From: Paenibacillus silvisoli
GTDB taxonomy: Bacteria > Bacillota > Bacilli > Paenibacillales > Paenibacillaceae
NCBI RefSeq assembly: GCF_030866765.1
Contig: NZ_CP133017.1
Span: 2,958,001 to 3,022,000, forward strand
Length of the DNA: 64,000 bases
Direction of reading: 5' to 3'
The notes under the pieces are model-generated. The model made no database searches, was not told the origin of the DNA, and saw only the letters and a program-made list of their open reading frames with translations. Below, one piece after another: positions 26,183 to 35,008 of this stretch; position 1 is the stretch's first letter, and each line of letters opens with the position of its first letter. A program made the translations under genes and the position numbers.

Positions 26183-26851
26183 ATGGTACTGCCGCAGAAC
26201 ATGGAGGAACTGTTCAACATGATGGAGCAAAAGCTTTATACGGGCGTGATTTGCGATACGTTGGATGAGCTGGGTTACCGCAATCAGGCGATGAGAGAAA
26301 ATATACGCCCGCTATCGGAGGATACGGTGGTCGTTGGATATGCAAAGACAATCCATGCGGTGGACGTCTATTATATCCATGAAAACTCCTACGACAAAGA
26401 GATAGAGGCTGTTGACAGTATAAAACCTGGGGAAGTCGTAGTTGCGAGCACCAATTCGTCCATTCGAAACGGATTATGGGGCGAGCTGATGTCTACGGCT
26501 TCGAAGATGAGAGGCGCCCGCGGCGCAATTATAGACGGACTGATCCGGGATACCAGGAAGATCAAAGAGTTGAATTTTCCATTGTTTTGCACCGGCTATA
26601 AACCGGTTGATTCCAAAGGCAGAGGGCTTGTAATCGACTACGATTGCCAAATCGAAGCGGGCGGCGTAACGGTAAACGCAGGCGACGTCATATTCGCCGA
26701 TGTCGACGGCGTGGTTGTCATTCCAAGCGACGTGTTTGATGTTACGATCCAACGGGCGCTTGATAAAGTGGAAAGAGAAAATAAAACGAGAGCCGAATTG
26801 TTTGAAGGCAAGCTTCTTCGGGATGTATACGATAAATACGGCGTGCTTTAA
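26183..26851 (+). CDS. RraA-like aldolase/decarboxylase family protein
   Basis: 222 residues of the RraA/HMG aldolase fold. Family members cleave 4-hydroxy-4-carboxy-2-oxo acids or decarboxylate oxaloacetate; true RNase E inhibitors are only a minor branch. Here the conserved segments are LYTGVICDTLDELGYRNQAM, GYAKTI, WGELMSTASKMRGARGAIID (with G-x-x-x-D), and the metal-binding GLIRDTRKIK, where Arg-Asp ligate Mg2+. VDGVVVIP near the C-terminus is also typical. AAGGAGGAG is six bases from ATG 26183. In this cluster it is the best candidate for the last retro-aldol step. Confidence 0.85.
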   Translation: MVLPQNMEELFNMMEQKLYTGVICDTLDELGYRNQAMRENIRPLSEDTVVVGYAKTIHAVDVYYIHENSYDKEIEAVDSIKPGEVVVASTNSSIRNGLWGELMSTASKMRGARGAIIDGLIRDTRKIKELNFPLFCTGYKPVDSKGRGLVIDYDCQIEAGGVTVNAGDVIFADVDGVVVIPSDVFDVTIQRALDKVERENKTRAELFEGKLLRDVYDKYGVL

Positions 26852-26880
26852 CGAATTTCTAATAGATTGGAGATAGACGG

Positions 26881-27630
26881 ATGAAGATTCTTGCGATTGG
26901 CGCTCATCCTGACGATATTGAGCTGCAGTGTTACGGGACGCTCGCTTTATATGCGCAACAGGGACATGAAGTTTGCCTTGCGGTCGCGACCAACGGGGAT
27001 AAGGGAAACTTCGACGTAGAGCCTGCGGAGCTTGCCGGAATACGGGAAGCGGAGTTCCGCGAATCCTGCTCGCTAATTAACGCGACAGCGATTTGGATGG
27101 GCTATGAAGACGAAATGCTGGTCAACGATCTGGAAACCCGCATGGTATTCGTCGATATGATCCGCAGCATCAATCCTGATCTTGTCATCACGCACGGTCC
27201 CAATGATTATCATCCCGATCACCGTTACACGCACCAGTTAGTATGGGATGCGCTGCCGCTGGCCGGCGTCGGAAATGTAAAAACCAAGCACCCGGCCACG
27301 GACCGTCAGGTTACCTTATATTTCATGGATAATTTAGGCGGTATCGAGTTTCAGCCTACCGAATTGGTGGATATCACCGAAACGATCGCGTTGAAGAAGC
27401 AGGCGCTAGGCAAACATAGCAGCCAAACTCGCATATTTAAAGATTTGTTGGACGTCGACTTATTCGATGTCGTTGAAACGACCGGCAAATTCCGCGGATA
27501 CCAGGCTGGATGCAAATACGCGGAGGGGTTTACGAAGGTAGAAGCTTGGTACAGAGGGCTTTCGAAGAGATTGCTGCCAGTAGGAAGCAAAGAAAGCGGA
27601 TTCGTTTATAAGGTCAATCAATCTAATTGA
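26881..27630 (+). CDS. PIG-L (LmbE)-family deacetylase
   Basis: A 249-residue zinc-dependent N-deacetylase. The N-terminal motif GAHPDDIELQCYG supplies two ligands (His-Pro-Asp-Asp) and the later THGPNDYHPDHRYTHQLVW supplies the His pair HPDH. Family members remove acetyl groups from GlcNAc-inositol, mycothiol precursors or chitooligosaccharides. In this cluster it suggests an N-acetylated sugar or amino-sugar conjugate as substrate. GGAGATAGACGG precedes ATG 26881, 30 bases after the RraA-like gene. It is cytoplasmic, so it would act after uptake. Confidence 0.85.
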   Translation: MKILAIGAHPDDIELQCYGTLALYAQQGHEVCLAVATNGDKGNFDVEPAELAGIREAEFRESCSLINATAIWMGYEDEMLVNDLETRMVFVDMIRSINPDLVITHGPNDYHPDHRYTHQLVWDALPLAGVGNVKTKHPATDRQVTLYFMDNLGGIEFQPTELVDITETIALKKQALGKHSSQTRIFKDLLDVDLFDVVETTGKFRGYQAGCKYAEGFTKVEAWYRGLSKRLLPVGSKESGFVYKVNQSN

Positions 27631-27644
27631 GCAGGAGAGATAGA

Positions 27645-28802
27645 ATGAAGATTACCGGCATAGATGTATCGATCCTTGAAAGCCCTTACGATTATGGCAT
27701 GGTTTCCGATGCCAGCGATTCTCGAGGCCCCAAATACGCGATGATTGTGCAAGTGAACACGGATGAAGGAATTACGGGCATTGCCGATTGCGATTCCCAT
27801 CCTCATATTATGAAATCGTTCATTGATGCACCCAGCTACATACGGAAGTTCTCGGAAGGGCTCAAGTACGCTGTCCTTGGGGAAAACCCGTTCGAATACG
27901 AGAAAATTTGGACTCAGATGTATCAAGCCGCATTTTACCAGGGGAGACGGGGCGCAGCTATCCATGCCATGAGCGCGATCGACATTGCGATATGGGACAT
28001 TATCGGCAAGGCAACCGGAAATCCGGTCAGCGTCATGCTAGGCGCCAGAAAACACGAGAAAGTCACGGCGTATGCCAGTACCTTATTTCGCAATACGCCC
28101 GAGGAGATGAGGGACGCGATCCAGAAATATCGAAGCCTTGGGTTTAAGGCGGTCAAATTCGGTTGGGGGATCGTGACGCAAGAACCAAGAAGAATCGTGA
28201 GTTTAATTGAAGCGGCGCGTCAAGAGGCTGGCGACGACATGGACATTATGGTGGACGGCATGTGGTCAGCGGATGTGAAGCTGGTTATACAGCTTGTTAA
28301 CGAGCTTGAGAAATATAACGTGTTCTTTATTGAAGAACCGCTTCATTCCGATAACTTGTCGGGCTACCGGAAACTATCCCAGTCCGTAAACGCCAGAATC
28401 GCTTGCGGCGAACAGCTGGGGGGACTTCACGAGTACAGACAATTGATCGAAGAAGCGGATATCGATGTCATTCAGCCTGATATCTCACGAGCAGGCGGGC
28501 TGACGGAAACCCGGAAATTGGTAACCCTCGTCGAGCAAGCAGGGAAATTGCTTATCCCGCATGCTTGGACATCGGATGTGCTGACAGCGGCATCCTTGCA
28601 TCTTAACTCGTATCAGAACAATCCGGTGTTCCAGGAATTTTGCACGAACGACACGCCTCTTAGCAGGGAGCTTGTATTGAACCCTTTAAAGCTGGAAGCT
28701 GATGGGACCTTGAAGGTGCCTAACCGTCCGGGACTCGGCATTGATTTGAACCATGAGGTCATACAGAAGTACACGGTGGATTCTCTCGAAATCAAAGAAT
28801 AG
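27645..28802 (+). CDS. mandelate racemase/muconate lactonizing enzyme-family dehydratase
   Basis: A 385-residue enolase-superfamily enzyme. Metal ligands appear in order: DIMVDGMWSA (Asp), FIEEPL (Glu) and IACGEQLGG (Glu). FKAVKFGWG gives a Lys-x-x-Lys segment on strand 2. The strand 6 Asp of DVIQPDISRAGG and the strand 7 His of LIPHAWTSD form the H-D dyad of the mandelate racemase subgroup, most of which dehydrate aldonic acids. Expected product: a 2-keto-3-deoxy sugar acid. ATG 27645 is favoured by CAGGAGAG; the frame upstream to 27627 overlaps the PIG-L stop. Confidence 0.88.
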   Translation: MKITGIDVSILESPYDYGMVSDASDSRGPKYAMIVQVNTDEGITGIADCDSHPHIMKSFIDAPSYIRKFSEGLKYAVLGENPFEYEKIWTQMYQAAFYQGRRGAAIHAMSAIDIAIWDIIGKATGNPVSVMLGARKHEKVTAYASTLFRNTPEEMRDAIQKYRSLGFKAVKFGWGIVTQEPRRIVSLIEAARQEAGDDMDIMVDGMWSADVKLVIQLVNELEKYNVFFIEEPLHSDNLSGYRKLSQSVNARIACGEQLGGLHEYRQLIEEADIDVIQPDISRAGGLTETRKLVTLVEQAGKLLIPHAWTSDVLTAASLHLNSYQNNPVFQEFCTNDTPLSRELVLNPLKLEADGTLKVPNRPGLGIDLNHEVIQKYTVDSLEIKE

Positions 28803-28833
28803 ATCATTTTGCGCGAGGATGGGAGCTGGCATC

Positions 28834-29622
28834 TTGAAGAAATATAGCGTTCCTGCACTTGAGAAAGCCATTGCAATACTGGATCTGCTAGCCACATCCG
28901 AGGATGAATTGACGATCACGGAAATCCATGTCCAGCTGAATCTTCCTAAAGCCAGCGTATTTATGATCTTGAATGCTCTAGAGAGCTATAACGTGGTGAC
29001 GAAGAATCCTTCCGGACGGTATTCCATCGGCGTTAAGCTTTACAATCTAGGAATGTCTTATATGACCAAGATGGATCTGAAGAAAATCGCCAGACCCCAC
29101 TTGGAGCAGCTCTGCAAGGAAACCGGATTTACCTCCCACCTTGGAATCATGGTGGATGGAAAGGTGATGTTCGTCGTCAAGGTAGAGCAGAAGACGTCGT
29201 TTATCAAATTTTCCACGTTTGAAGGCATGACGTCCGATATTCATATTTCGAGCTTGGGGAAAGCCATGGCGGCTTACTTGCCGGAAGATCAATTGGATAC
29301 CTACCTCCAGCAGCATGGGATGGGAAGATATACGCCGAACACGATTGTTTCGCCGGACGTGTTTAAGAAAATTCTTCCTTCCGTCCGCGCAACCGGGTAT
29401 TCCATTGAAGATGAGGAGGGGGAGATCGGCGTCCGGTGTATCGGCTCTCCGATCTTCGATCACGAAGGCAATGTCATCGCGGCCGCAAGCATCACGGCTC
29501 TTCGATCGGATCTCTTGCTGGATGTCATCCCAGTAACGGGGGAGAAGGTCAAGCGGGCGGCGGAGGCCATTTCGAAGCAATTGGGCTATGAACAAAATCA
29601 GACCAATCGACAATATTCATGA
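28834..29622 (+). CDS. IclR-family transcriptional regulator
   Basis: A 262-residue regulator. The N-terminal winged helix spans about residues 5-70 (LEKAIAILDLLATSEDELTI, with LPKASVFMILNALESYNVV as recognition helix). The effector domain follows, with GFTSHLGIMVDGKVMFVVKV, SSLGKAMAAYLP and IGVRCIGSPIFDHEGNVIAA. TTG 28834 is preceded by GGGAG eight bases upstream; ATG 28819 is possible but lacks a site. It is encoded inside the cluster, in the same direction, and probably controls the cluster in response to a pathway acid. Confidence 0.88.
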   Translation: MKKYSVPALEKAIAILDLLATSEDELTITEIHVQLNLPKASVFMILNALESYNVVTKNPSGRYSIGVKLYNLGMSYMTKMDLKKIARPHLEQLCKETGFTSHLGIMVDGKVMFVVKVEQKTSFIKFSTFEGMTSDIHISSLGKAMAAYLPEDQLDTYLQQHGMGRYTPNTIVSPDVFKKILPSVRATGYSIEDEEGEIGVRCIGSPIFDHEGNVIAAASITALRSDLLLDVIPVTGEKVKRAAEAISKQLGYEQNQTNRQYS

Positions 29623-29642
29623 GGGATTGAGGAGGGAGCCTA

Positions 29643-30482
29643 ATGATTTTTGACTGCCACACTCATGTGTTTGGCCCTGGCCATGTCGGGGGCAGCTTTC
29701 TTGCCGATGCGAAGAGGGCATGGGGCGAACAGTATGAACTGATCGCGACCCCGGAACAGCACTGGGAAACGGTAAAGCAATTCGACGGAGCGATCGTATT
29801 AGCGTTCAATTGCCCGGCTACCGGAGTCGTGGTCCCGAACGAATACGTCGCAGACTATGTCGGGAAGCACAAGGGAAGGTTATTCGGCTTTGCAAGCGTG
29901 AATCCGCATGATGGCGATGCGCCAAGGCAGCTGGAATTTGCCGTGAAGGAGCTGGGGCTGGTTGGTTTGAAGCTTGCTCCGATCTATCAAAACTTTTATC
30001 CGAACGAATCGAGTTACTATCCGCTTTACGCGAAAGCCGCGGAGTTGAACATACCGATACTATGGCACCAAGGTACCTCCTTCGTTTCGCAGGGGTTTCT
30101 GGATGCGTCGCGACCGGCGATGCTGGATCCGATTGCGCGCACCTTTCCCGAATTGAAGATGATCATCGCGCATCTCGGCCATCCTTGGCACGGGGAGTGC
30201 GTTTCGCTCATTCGCAAGAACCCGAATGTATATGCCGATATGTCCGCGCTCGGAAGCCGGCCGTGGCAATTTTACAACGCGATGATGAACGTCGTGGAGT
30301 ACGGCGTCCCCAATAAAGTGCTATTCGGCTCGGATTACAGCTTCTTCACCACCCAGCAAACCATCGATTCCTTCCGCAAAATCAATGATCTAACCGAAGG
30401 GACGAAGCTTCCCCGAATTCCGGAAGAGGTCATCGAAGCCATCATCCATCGAAATACGCCTGAAATCCTGGGGTTCCGGTAG
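29643..30482 (+). CDS. amidohydrolase family 2 protein
   Basis: A 279-residue TIM-barrel metallo-hydrolase of the amidohydrolase_2 group (gamma-resorcylate decarboxylase, 2-pyrone-4,6-dicarboxylate lactonase and related). Metal ligands are visible: FDCHTHVFGPG (HxH), PILWHQGTSF (His), MIIAHLGHPWHGEC (His) and LFGSDYSFF (Asp). In sugar-acid pathways these often open lactones or decarboxylate. The start follows GGAGGGAGCC by a few bases. It comes just after the IclR gene with 20 bases between them. Confidence 0.85.
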   Translation: MIFDCHTHVFGPGHVGGSFLADAKRAWGEQYELIATPEQHWETVKQFDGAIVLAFNCPATGVVVPNEYVADYVGKHKGRLFGFASVNPHDGDAPRQLEFAVKELGLVGLKLAPIYQNFYPNESSYYPLYAKAAELNIPILWHQGTSFVSQGFLDASRPAMLDPIARTFPELKMIIAHLGHPWHGECVSLIRKNPNVYADMSALGSRPWQFYNAMMNVVEYGVPNKVLFGSDYSFFTTQQTIDSFRKINDLTEGTKLPRIPEEVIEAIIHRNTPEILGFR

Positions 30483-30516
30483 AAGCTCGGACTAGCGGCT
30501 AAAGGAGATCACCGCC

Positions 30517-31677
30517 ATGCGATTTCATAAACCGGTACACGGACCTCCAGGTAAAGAAGGGGCTTACTTCCAGGAAAGATTCAGCAGCATACATAGGCGT
30601 TCGCGCATTGAAGTGACCTATTCAACCCCATCGTGGGAGAGTTGGTTCGCCGCTCTGCAACAACGGGAACACCGTTACGATTTAATCTATATCCCCGGAG
30701 GCTGGATTCCATCGCTTGCGGAAAGCGGGCTGCTCGCGGACTTGTCGGAAATGGACGCGGCATCGGTCGCTCTCTGGAAGGGAAATTATCCGGATTCGGT
30801 GTTTTCATTAGGCGAATATAACGGCCGGCAATTCGGTATTCCCGTTTATGGCGCCGTATGGAGCTTTATGTACAATGCTCGACTGCTGGAAGCAGCGGGG
30901 TATCATCAACCGCCAGCTACATGGGAACAGCTTCGGCAATGCGCTTTTCGGTTGAAGGAGCTTTTCCCGGAGATCGTTCCATACGGAATCAACGATGATT
31001 CCGACGGCCATTTTGTCGATCACGGATACATCTATCTGTTCGCGGGAGGGCTCGCTGAGCTGCAGGAACGTAACGGTACTCTTCGGTTCGATAACGCATG
31101 GTCGCAGAAAGGAATGTCTTTCATTCGGGAGCTCATCGAGCAAGGTGCGGCGAACGTGCCGATGAACTATCCAAGCAGCCGTATTCTGACGGAGTTTTTT
31201 GAAGGCAAGGCGGCCATGACCGTGGGGCCGTCCGATTGGGTGCTGCTACAACGGGAACAGTTCCCTAGTTTTCCATTAGGAGTCTCTCTGATGCCGCATC
31301 CGTTCGGTGGCAGTCCGTTATCGTATGCTTCGTTCGGCTTTTACTGCGTGAGCTCGCACGCCACCAACACCGAAGAAATCATTCCTGTATTAAACGAACT
31401 CGTCACTCCAACCAACTTGGAAGAGCATGCCCGAGTCATCGGGATGCTTCCGGTACACCATGGAGGCGGAAAGTACGAGGCTGATCCGGAGCTGTCCGTT
31501 TTCTGTCGGCAGGTTCAGTTAAGCGGAACGTTTCCTCAAGTCAATTTCTCTTTCAATGAAGAGTTAACGCGAGAGATGCTTGCGTGCCTTCGTTTGGCAA
31601 AGTCGCCGGAGGATGCGCTGCTGACGGCCACGATGTGTGCCAACAATAAACAACCGGCATCAAACAAGGAGGACTAA
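30517..31677 (+). CDS. family 1 solute-binding protein homologue without signal peptide
   Basis: 386 residues with the SBP_bac_1 fold: YDLIYIPGGWIPSLAESGLL, GIPVYGAVWSFMYNARLLEA, and FFEGKAAMTVGPSDW. The N-terminus MRFHKPVHGPPGKEGAYFQE is hydrophilic; there is no Sec signal, no lipobox and no membrane segment, and the amidohydrolase gene ends 34 bases upstream, leaving no room for one. It should therefore stay in the cytoplasm, unlike typical importer proteins. It has its own good binding site (AAAGGAG at 30501-30507, nine bases before ATG 30517). It may sense or buffer an internal ligand, or be a derivative losing function. Confidence 0.75.
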   Translation: MRFHKPVHGPPGKEGAYFQERFSSIHRRSRIEVTYSTPSWESWFAALQQREHRYDLIYIPGGWIPSLAESGLLADLSEMDAASVALWKGNYPDSVFSLGEYNGRQFGIPVYGAVWSFMYNARLLEAAGYHQPPATWEQLRQCAFRLKELFPEIVPYGINDDSDGHFVDHGYIYLFAGGLAELQERNGTLRFDNAWSQKGMSFIRELIEQGAANVPMNYPSSRILTEFFEGKAAMTVGPSDWVLLQREQFPSFPLGVSLMPHPFGGSPLSYASFGFYCVSSHATNTEEIIPVLNELVTPTNLEEHARVIGMLPVHHGGGKYEADPELSVFCRQVQLSGTFPQVNFSFNEELTREMLACLRLAKSPEDALLTATMCANNKQPASNKED

Positions 31678-31678
31678 T

Positions 31679-32695
31679 ATGAGGGCGTTGGTTTGGAAAG
31701 AAAGCGGCAAGGTGGAGCACGAAGCGGATTGGCCGCAGCCAGGTATATCGGATGATGAGATCCTGGTTCGAGTCAAAGCTGCCGGCGTATGCATGACCGA
31801 CATCCACATGATGAGGGGGACGTTGGATTTCGCCAATCCTCCTTGGGTATTAGGACATGAGATGTCCGGTGTCATTGAACAAACGGGAAAAAATACAACG
31901 GGATGGAAGATCGGAGATCGCGTCATTATCGATCCGGTCGTGACTTGCGGCTATTGTAAGCACTGTCTAACCGGGAAGAAATATTTGTGCGCAAGCGGAG
32001 GGGAATTAGGCACGACCTACGGCAGTGGAGGCTACGGGCAATATGTGAGCGTTAAGCCATCCAATCTGTATCTCTTGCCTGATGAACTCGGATTTGAGGA
32101 AGGCGCCATGATGGAGCCTCTCAATTGCACGTTAGGAGCCATTGACCGTGTAAGCAAAATGGCCGGAAGCCATGTATTGATCTTTGGGCCGGGTCCCGCG
32201 GGATTGCTGTTCGTTCAGCTGGCTAAAGCGTACGGAGCGCTTTCCGTGACCTTGGTTGGGATGAGAGACGTTAATCTGTCGCTCGGCCAGCAATTGGGCG
32301 CCGATTACACCGTGAATATAACGTCTGCTTCGATCGAAGAAGCGCTTGAAGGCAAAGAATTTGACGTCGTCATAGAGGCGTCCGGGTCAGTCGATGGGGT
32401 GCAAGGCTGCTTTACCTATGTGGGCAGAAGCGGCACTGTCGTGTTGTATGGGCTGAACGGATCGAAGAAGCCTTCGATCGATTCGGACATGATCGTAGCG
32501 AAAGACTTGACGATCGTAACCTGTATTTCTGCTCCTTTGCTGTGGAATAAAGGCATCGATCTCGTTAAATCCGGAAGAGTCAATGTCAAAGACATCATTA
32601 CCCATCTTGTGCCGTATGCCGAGGCGAGAGAATTCATTAATGCCATAGGCGATAAATCCTTCAGCACGACAAAGATGGTGTTCACGCACGAGTAA
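31679..32695 (+). CDS. zinc-dependent alcohol dehydrogenase (MDR family)
   Basis: A 338-residue medium-chain dehydrogenase of the threonine/sorbitol dehydrogenase type. Catalytic zinc: GVCMTDIHM (Cys), GHEMSG (His-Glu) and the EGAMMEPLNC segment (Glu). Structural zinc: CGYCKHCLTGKKYLC. Cofactor binding: GPGPAGLLFVQLAKAYG with no acidic residue at the usual NAD site being obvious. It would oxidise a sugar or polyol hydroxyl to start the pathway. ATG 31679 has AAGGAGG upstream, and the start comes two bases after the previous stop, so translation is likely coupled. Confidence 0.88.
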   Translation: MRALVWKESGKVEHEADWPQPGISDDEILVRVKAAGVCMTDIHMMRGTLDFANPPWVLGHEMSGVIEQTGKNTTGWKIGDRVIIDPVVTCGYCKHCLTGKKYLCASGGELGTTYGSGGYGQYVSVKPSNLYLLPDELGFEEGAMMEPLNCTLGAIDRVSKMAGSHVLIFGPGPAGLLFVQLAKAYGALSVTLVGMRDVNLSLGQQLGADYTVNITSASIEEALEGKEFDVVIEASGSVDGVQGCFTYVGRSGTVVLYGLNGSKKPSIDSDMIVAKDLTIVTCISAPLLWNKGIDLVKSGRVNVKDIITHLVPYAEAREFINAIGDKSFSTTKMVFTHE

Positions 32696-32713
32696 AGGGA
32701 GGCGGACTGCGCT

Positions 32714-33610
32714 ATGCCACCAATCCAAATCATCGAAGCGGAGCAAAACTGGCAGCGTTTTATTGCAATCTATAACCGGTGCTCCGTATTTGCCCCTTAC
32801 ACAATACCGTTATCGGAACATCTTGTTCAGCTGCGTATCGTGCCGTATACGCACGCGAATGAATCCATTGCGTTGATAGGCTCGCACGAAGGCCGCGAGG
32901 GAATCATACACGCTGGAATATGCATGATAGGCGACACGAAGATCGGCCATATTTTTATGCTGTTCTCGGAGAGCAATGATGTCGCCAGCCGGCTTCTTAC
33001 TCAAGTCGAAGACTGGTTTAAACAGCGGGGGATTACCCGGATTTATGCATTCTGGTGGCCGGATAACCCCTACAATTTCATTCTTCATGGGCGCGAAACC
33101 TACGGCTGGGCAGGGGCGTTCCCGGCGACCAACGCGTTTCGCAGAGGTAATTATGATCTTTTGAACGATATCGTTGTGATGCAGCTGCGCATGAAAGAAG
33201 AGCCCACGGTCATTTTGCCGGAGTTGGACGGTCTAGAGATGAAGATGAAGCCGATGGATGACAATGAGCTGGCATGGTCAGCAAGAGTAGAAGCGCATCT
33301 AAACGGTAAGAAAGTCGGCCACTGCGAAATGTTTTATCTAAAAGCCATCTCCGAACACTTCAACACGAAGATTGGCCAAATTACGATCGATACCGATTCT
33401 AACGTTCATGGTTCCGGCATCGCTAAAGGGTTACTCACCTATGCCCATCACGAGCTCTATCGCCAAGGCGCCAGATCGGTCATGCTCGCGACAGGGCAAG
33501 CGTTGTTCAGGGCGATTAAATTTTATCAGAAGCTGGGTTACGAGGCCGAGCTGATCCGGGCGTATTCGTATGTCAAGCCATTACCAGGAGGCGAAAACGA
33601 TGAATTATAA
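32714..33610 (+). CDS. GNAT-family N-acetyltransferase, two-domain
   Basis: A 298-residue protein whose C-terminal domain has motif A (DSNVHGSGIAKGLLTYAHHE; G-S-G-I-A-K-G) and motif B (ALFRAIKFYQKLGY) of the GNAT fold. The N-terminal 150 residues look like a degenerate second GNAT half (GHIFMLFSESNDVASRLLTQ). It presumably acetylates a small amine, possibly a pathway intermediate or competing amino sugar. GGGAGG is placed 10 bases from ATG 32714. Its last 11 bases overlap the start of the next gene. Confidence 0.75.
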   Translation: MPPIQIIEAEQNWQRFIAIYNRCSVFAPYTIPLSEHLVQLRIVPYTHANESIALIGSHEGREGIIHAGICMIGDTKIGHIFMLFSESNDVASRLLTQVEDWFKQRGITRIYAFWWPDNPYNFILHGRETYGWAGAFPATNAFRRGNYDLLNDIVVMQLRMKEEPTVILPELDGLEMKMKPMDDNELAWSARVEAHLNGKKVGHCEMFYLKAISEHFNTKIGQITIDTDSNVHGSGIAKGLLTYAHHELYRQGARSVMLATGQALFRAIKFYQKLGYEAELIRAYSYVKPLPGGENDEL

Positions 33611-34979
33611 AGACATGACTTCCATTAAGACGGATATCGTCGCGATTGATCTGGCCCAAAAATCAGGACCGTATGAATGGTGGAGACATACGATCGGTCA
33701 TGGCGGCATCAACAGTAAGCCGTTGCCCGAAAGAGTCATCCAAGGGTCCAGAGCGTTTAAGCCGAGGCTGCTGCGAACCTTTATTCAGGAATTCTTTAAC
33801 GTCTATCCCGAGCACGGCCGGTTTGATTGGAGCAAGCTTGATCCTTACATGGATGCTCTTCATCAAACGGGAGCGAACGTCGTCGCAGCCATTACCATCA
33901 AGCCGCCGGTTTTATATCCGGAAATCAACCATTCCATCTGGAGACCAAACAATATAGAAGAGTGGCAGCAGGTGATCTATGAGCTTGTGAACCGCTATTC
34001 CGTCGAGAAACAAATCGTGACCTACTGGGAAATCGGAAATGAAACCGATATCGGCGAACATGGGGGAAGCCCATATCTGATTCAGGATGTGGTTGACTAT
34101 ATGGAATTCTATCGGTTTACCATAGAACCGATTCGTAAAGCTTTCCCGTCGGCTAAGATTGGCGGACCGGCAATCGCTAACTTCAAAGATAAGCTGTTGT
34201 TCGATTTCATCGATGAATGCCACCGAACCCAGACGCAGCTTGACTTCATCTCTTGGCATCTATATGACGACGACCCGGAACGCCACAAGAGCAATGTGAT
34301 CTCGGCGAAACGGCATCTGGCCCAATTCGGGGACAACCAACCGGAGATGTTGGTGACGGAATGGAGCAAAAGCTTCGACCGCGTCTCCTATGAGGAACTG
34401 GCGCACCAGCCGCGTCGGGCCGCGGCAACGGCGGCAAGCATTATGGCGATGATGGAAGCCGGGTTGGATTGGTCCTTCTATTATCATGTTTGGGATCAGT
34501 CGTTCAATCCGAAAGAATTTGAAGCCTTCTACAAAGAATTGCCCATTATGATTGAGCACTGGAACGAGGGACCCCATCGTTTTGGCTTATTTGGTGTGGA
34601 AGGAGAGGTAAGACCGCAGTACTTTGTCTATACGATGCTCTCTCAAATGGACGGTGAACAAATAAAAGCCGAATCCACCAATCTTGACCTGCGGGTGAAC
34701 GCGGTAACCCGGGACGACCAAACCGCCGTGTTGATTTCCAACTTCAACGTCATTCAATCCGCCGATACCATTGCCATTACGAAATTTCAGAATTTGACCG
34801 CCGGACCTAAGCAGCTTCAGATTTACCGCATCGATAATCATCGCAGCTGGTCAACTGAAAACTTAGAACTTGTACCGGTCGAATCCCGCGACGTCGATCT
34901 TATCGATCATTATCCATTCAGGCTTCAAACGCTTTGTCCTGCCGACAGTGTCACGCTCATCATTCTGAAAAATCTATAG
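33600..34979 (+). CDS. GH39-like glycoside hydrolase (clan A)
   Basis: 459 residues: a (beta/alpha)8 barrel and a C-terminal beta-sandwich, as in GH39 beta-xylosidases/iduronidases. The catalytic acid/base is in WEIGNETD (Glu148) and the nucleophile in LVTEWSKS (Glu254). RFDWSKLDPYMDALHQTGAN is the typical first helix. No signal peptide, so it would hydrolyse imported glycosides in the cytoplasm. ATG 33600 follows CCAGGAGG and overlaps the GNAT stop by 11 bases. Activity type (xylosidase or other) is inferred only from the family. Confidence 0.82.
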   Translation: MNYKDMTSIKTDIVAIDLAQKSGPYEWWRHTIGHGGINSKPLPERVIQGSRAFKPRLLRTFIQEFFNVYPEHGRFDWSKLDPYMDALHQTGANVVAAITIKPPVLYPEINHSIWRPNNIEEWQQVIYELVNRYSVEKQIVTYWEIGNETDIGEHGGSPYLIQDVVDYMEFYRFTIEPIRKAFPSAKIGGPAIANFKDKLLFDFIDECHRTQTQLDFISWHLYDDDPERHKSNVISAKRHLAQFGDNQPEMLVTEWSKSFDRVSYEELAHQPRRAAATAASIMAMMEAGLDWSFYYHVWDQSFNPKEFEAFYKELPIMIEHWNEGPHRFGLFGVEGEVRPQYFVYTMLSQMDGEQIKAESTNLDLRVNAVTRDDQTAVLISNFNVIQSADTIAITKFQNLTAGPKQLQIYRIDNHRSWSTENLELVPVESRDVDLIDHYPFRLQTLCPADSVTLIILKNL

Positions 34980-35008
34980 CTGGATCGGAAGGGAAGGGAG
35001 AAGAGAAG

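Noticed and set aside
34934-35008. 25-codon extension of the large glycosidase-like protein with Cys and His
   Set aside because: It overlaps the end of the GH39-like gene and the ribosome site lies directly before ATG 35009.
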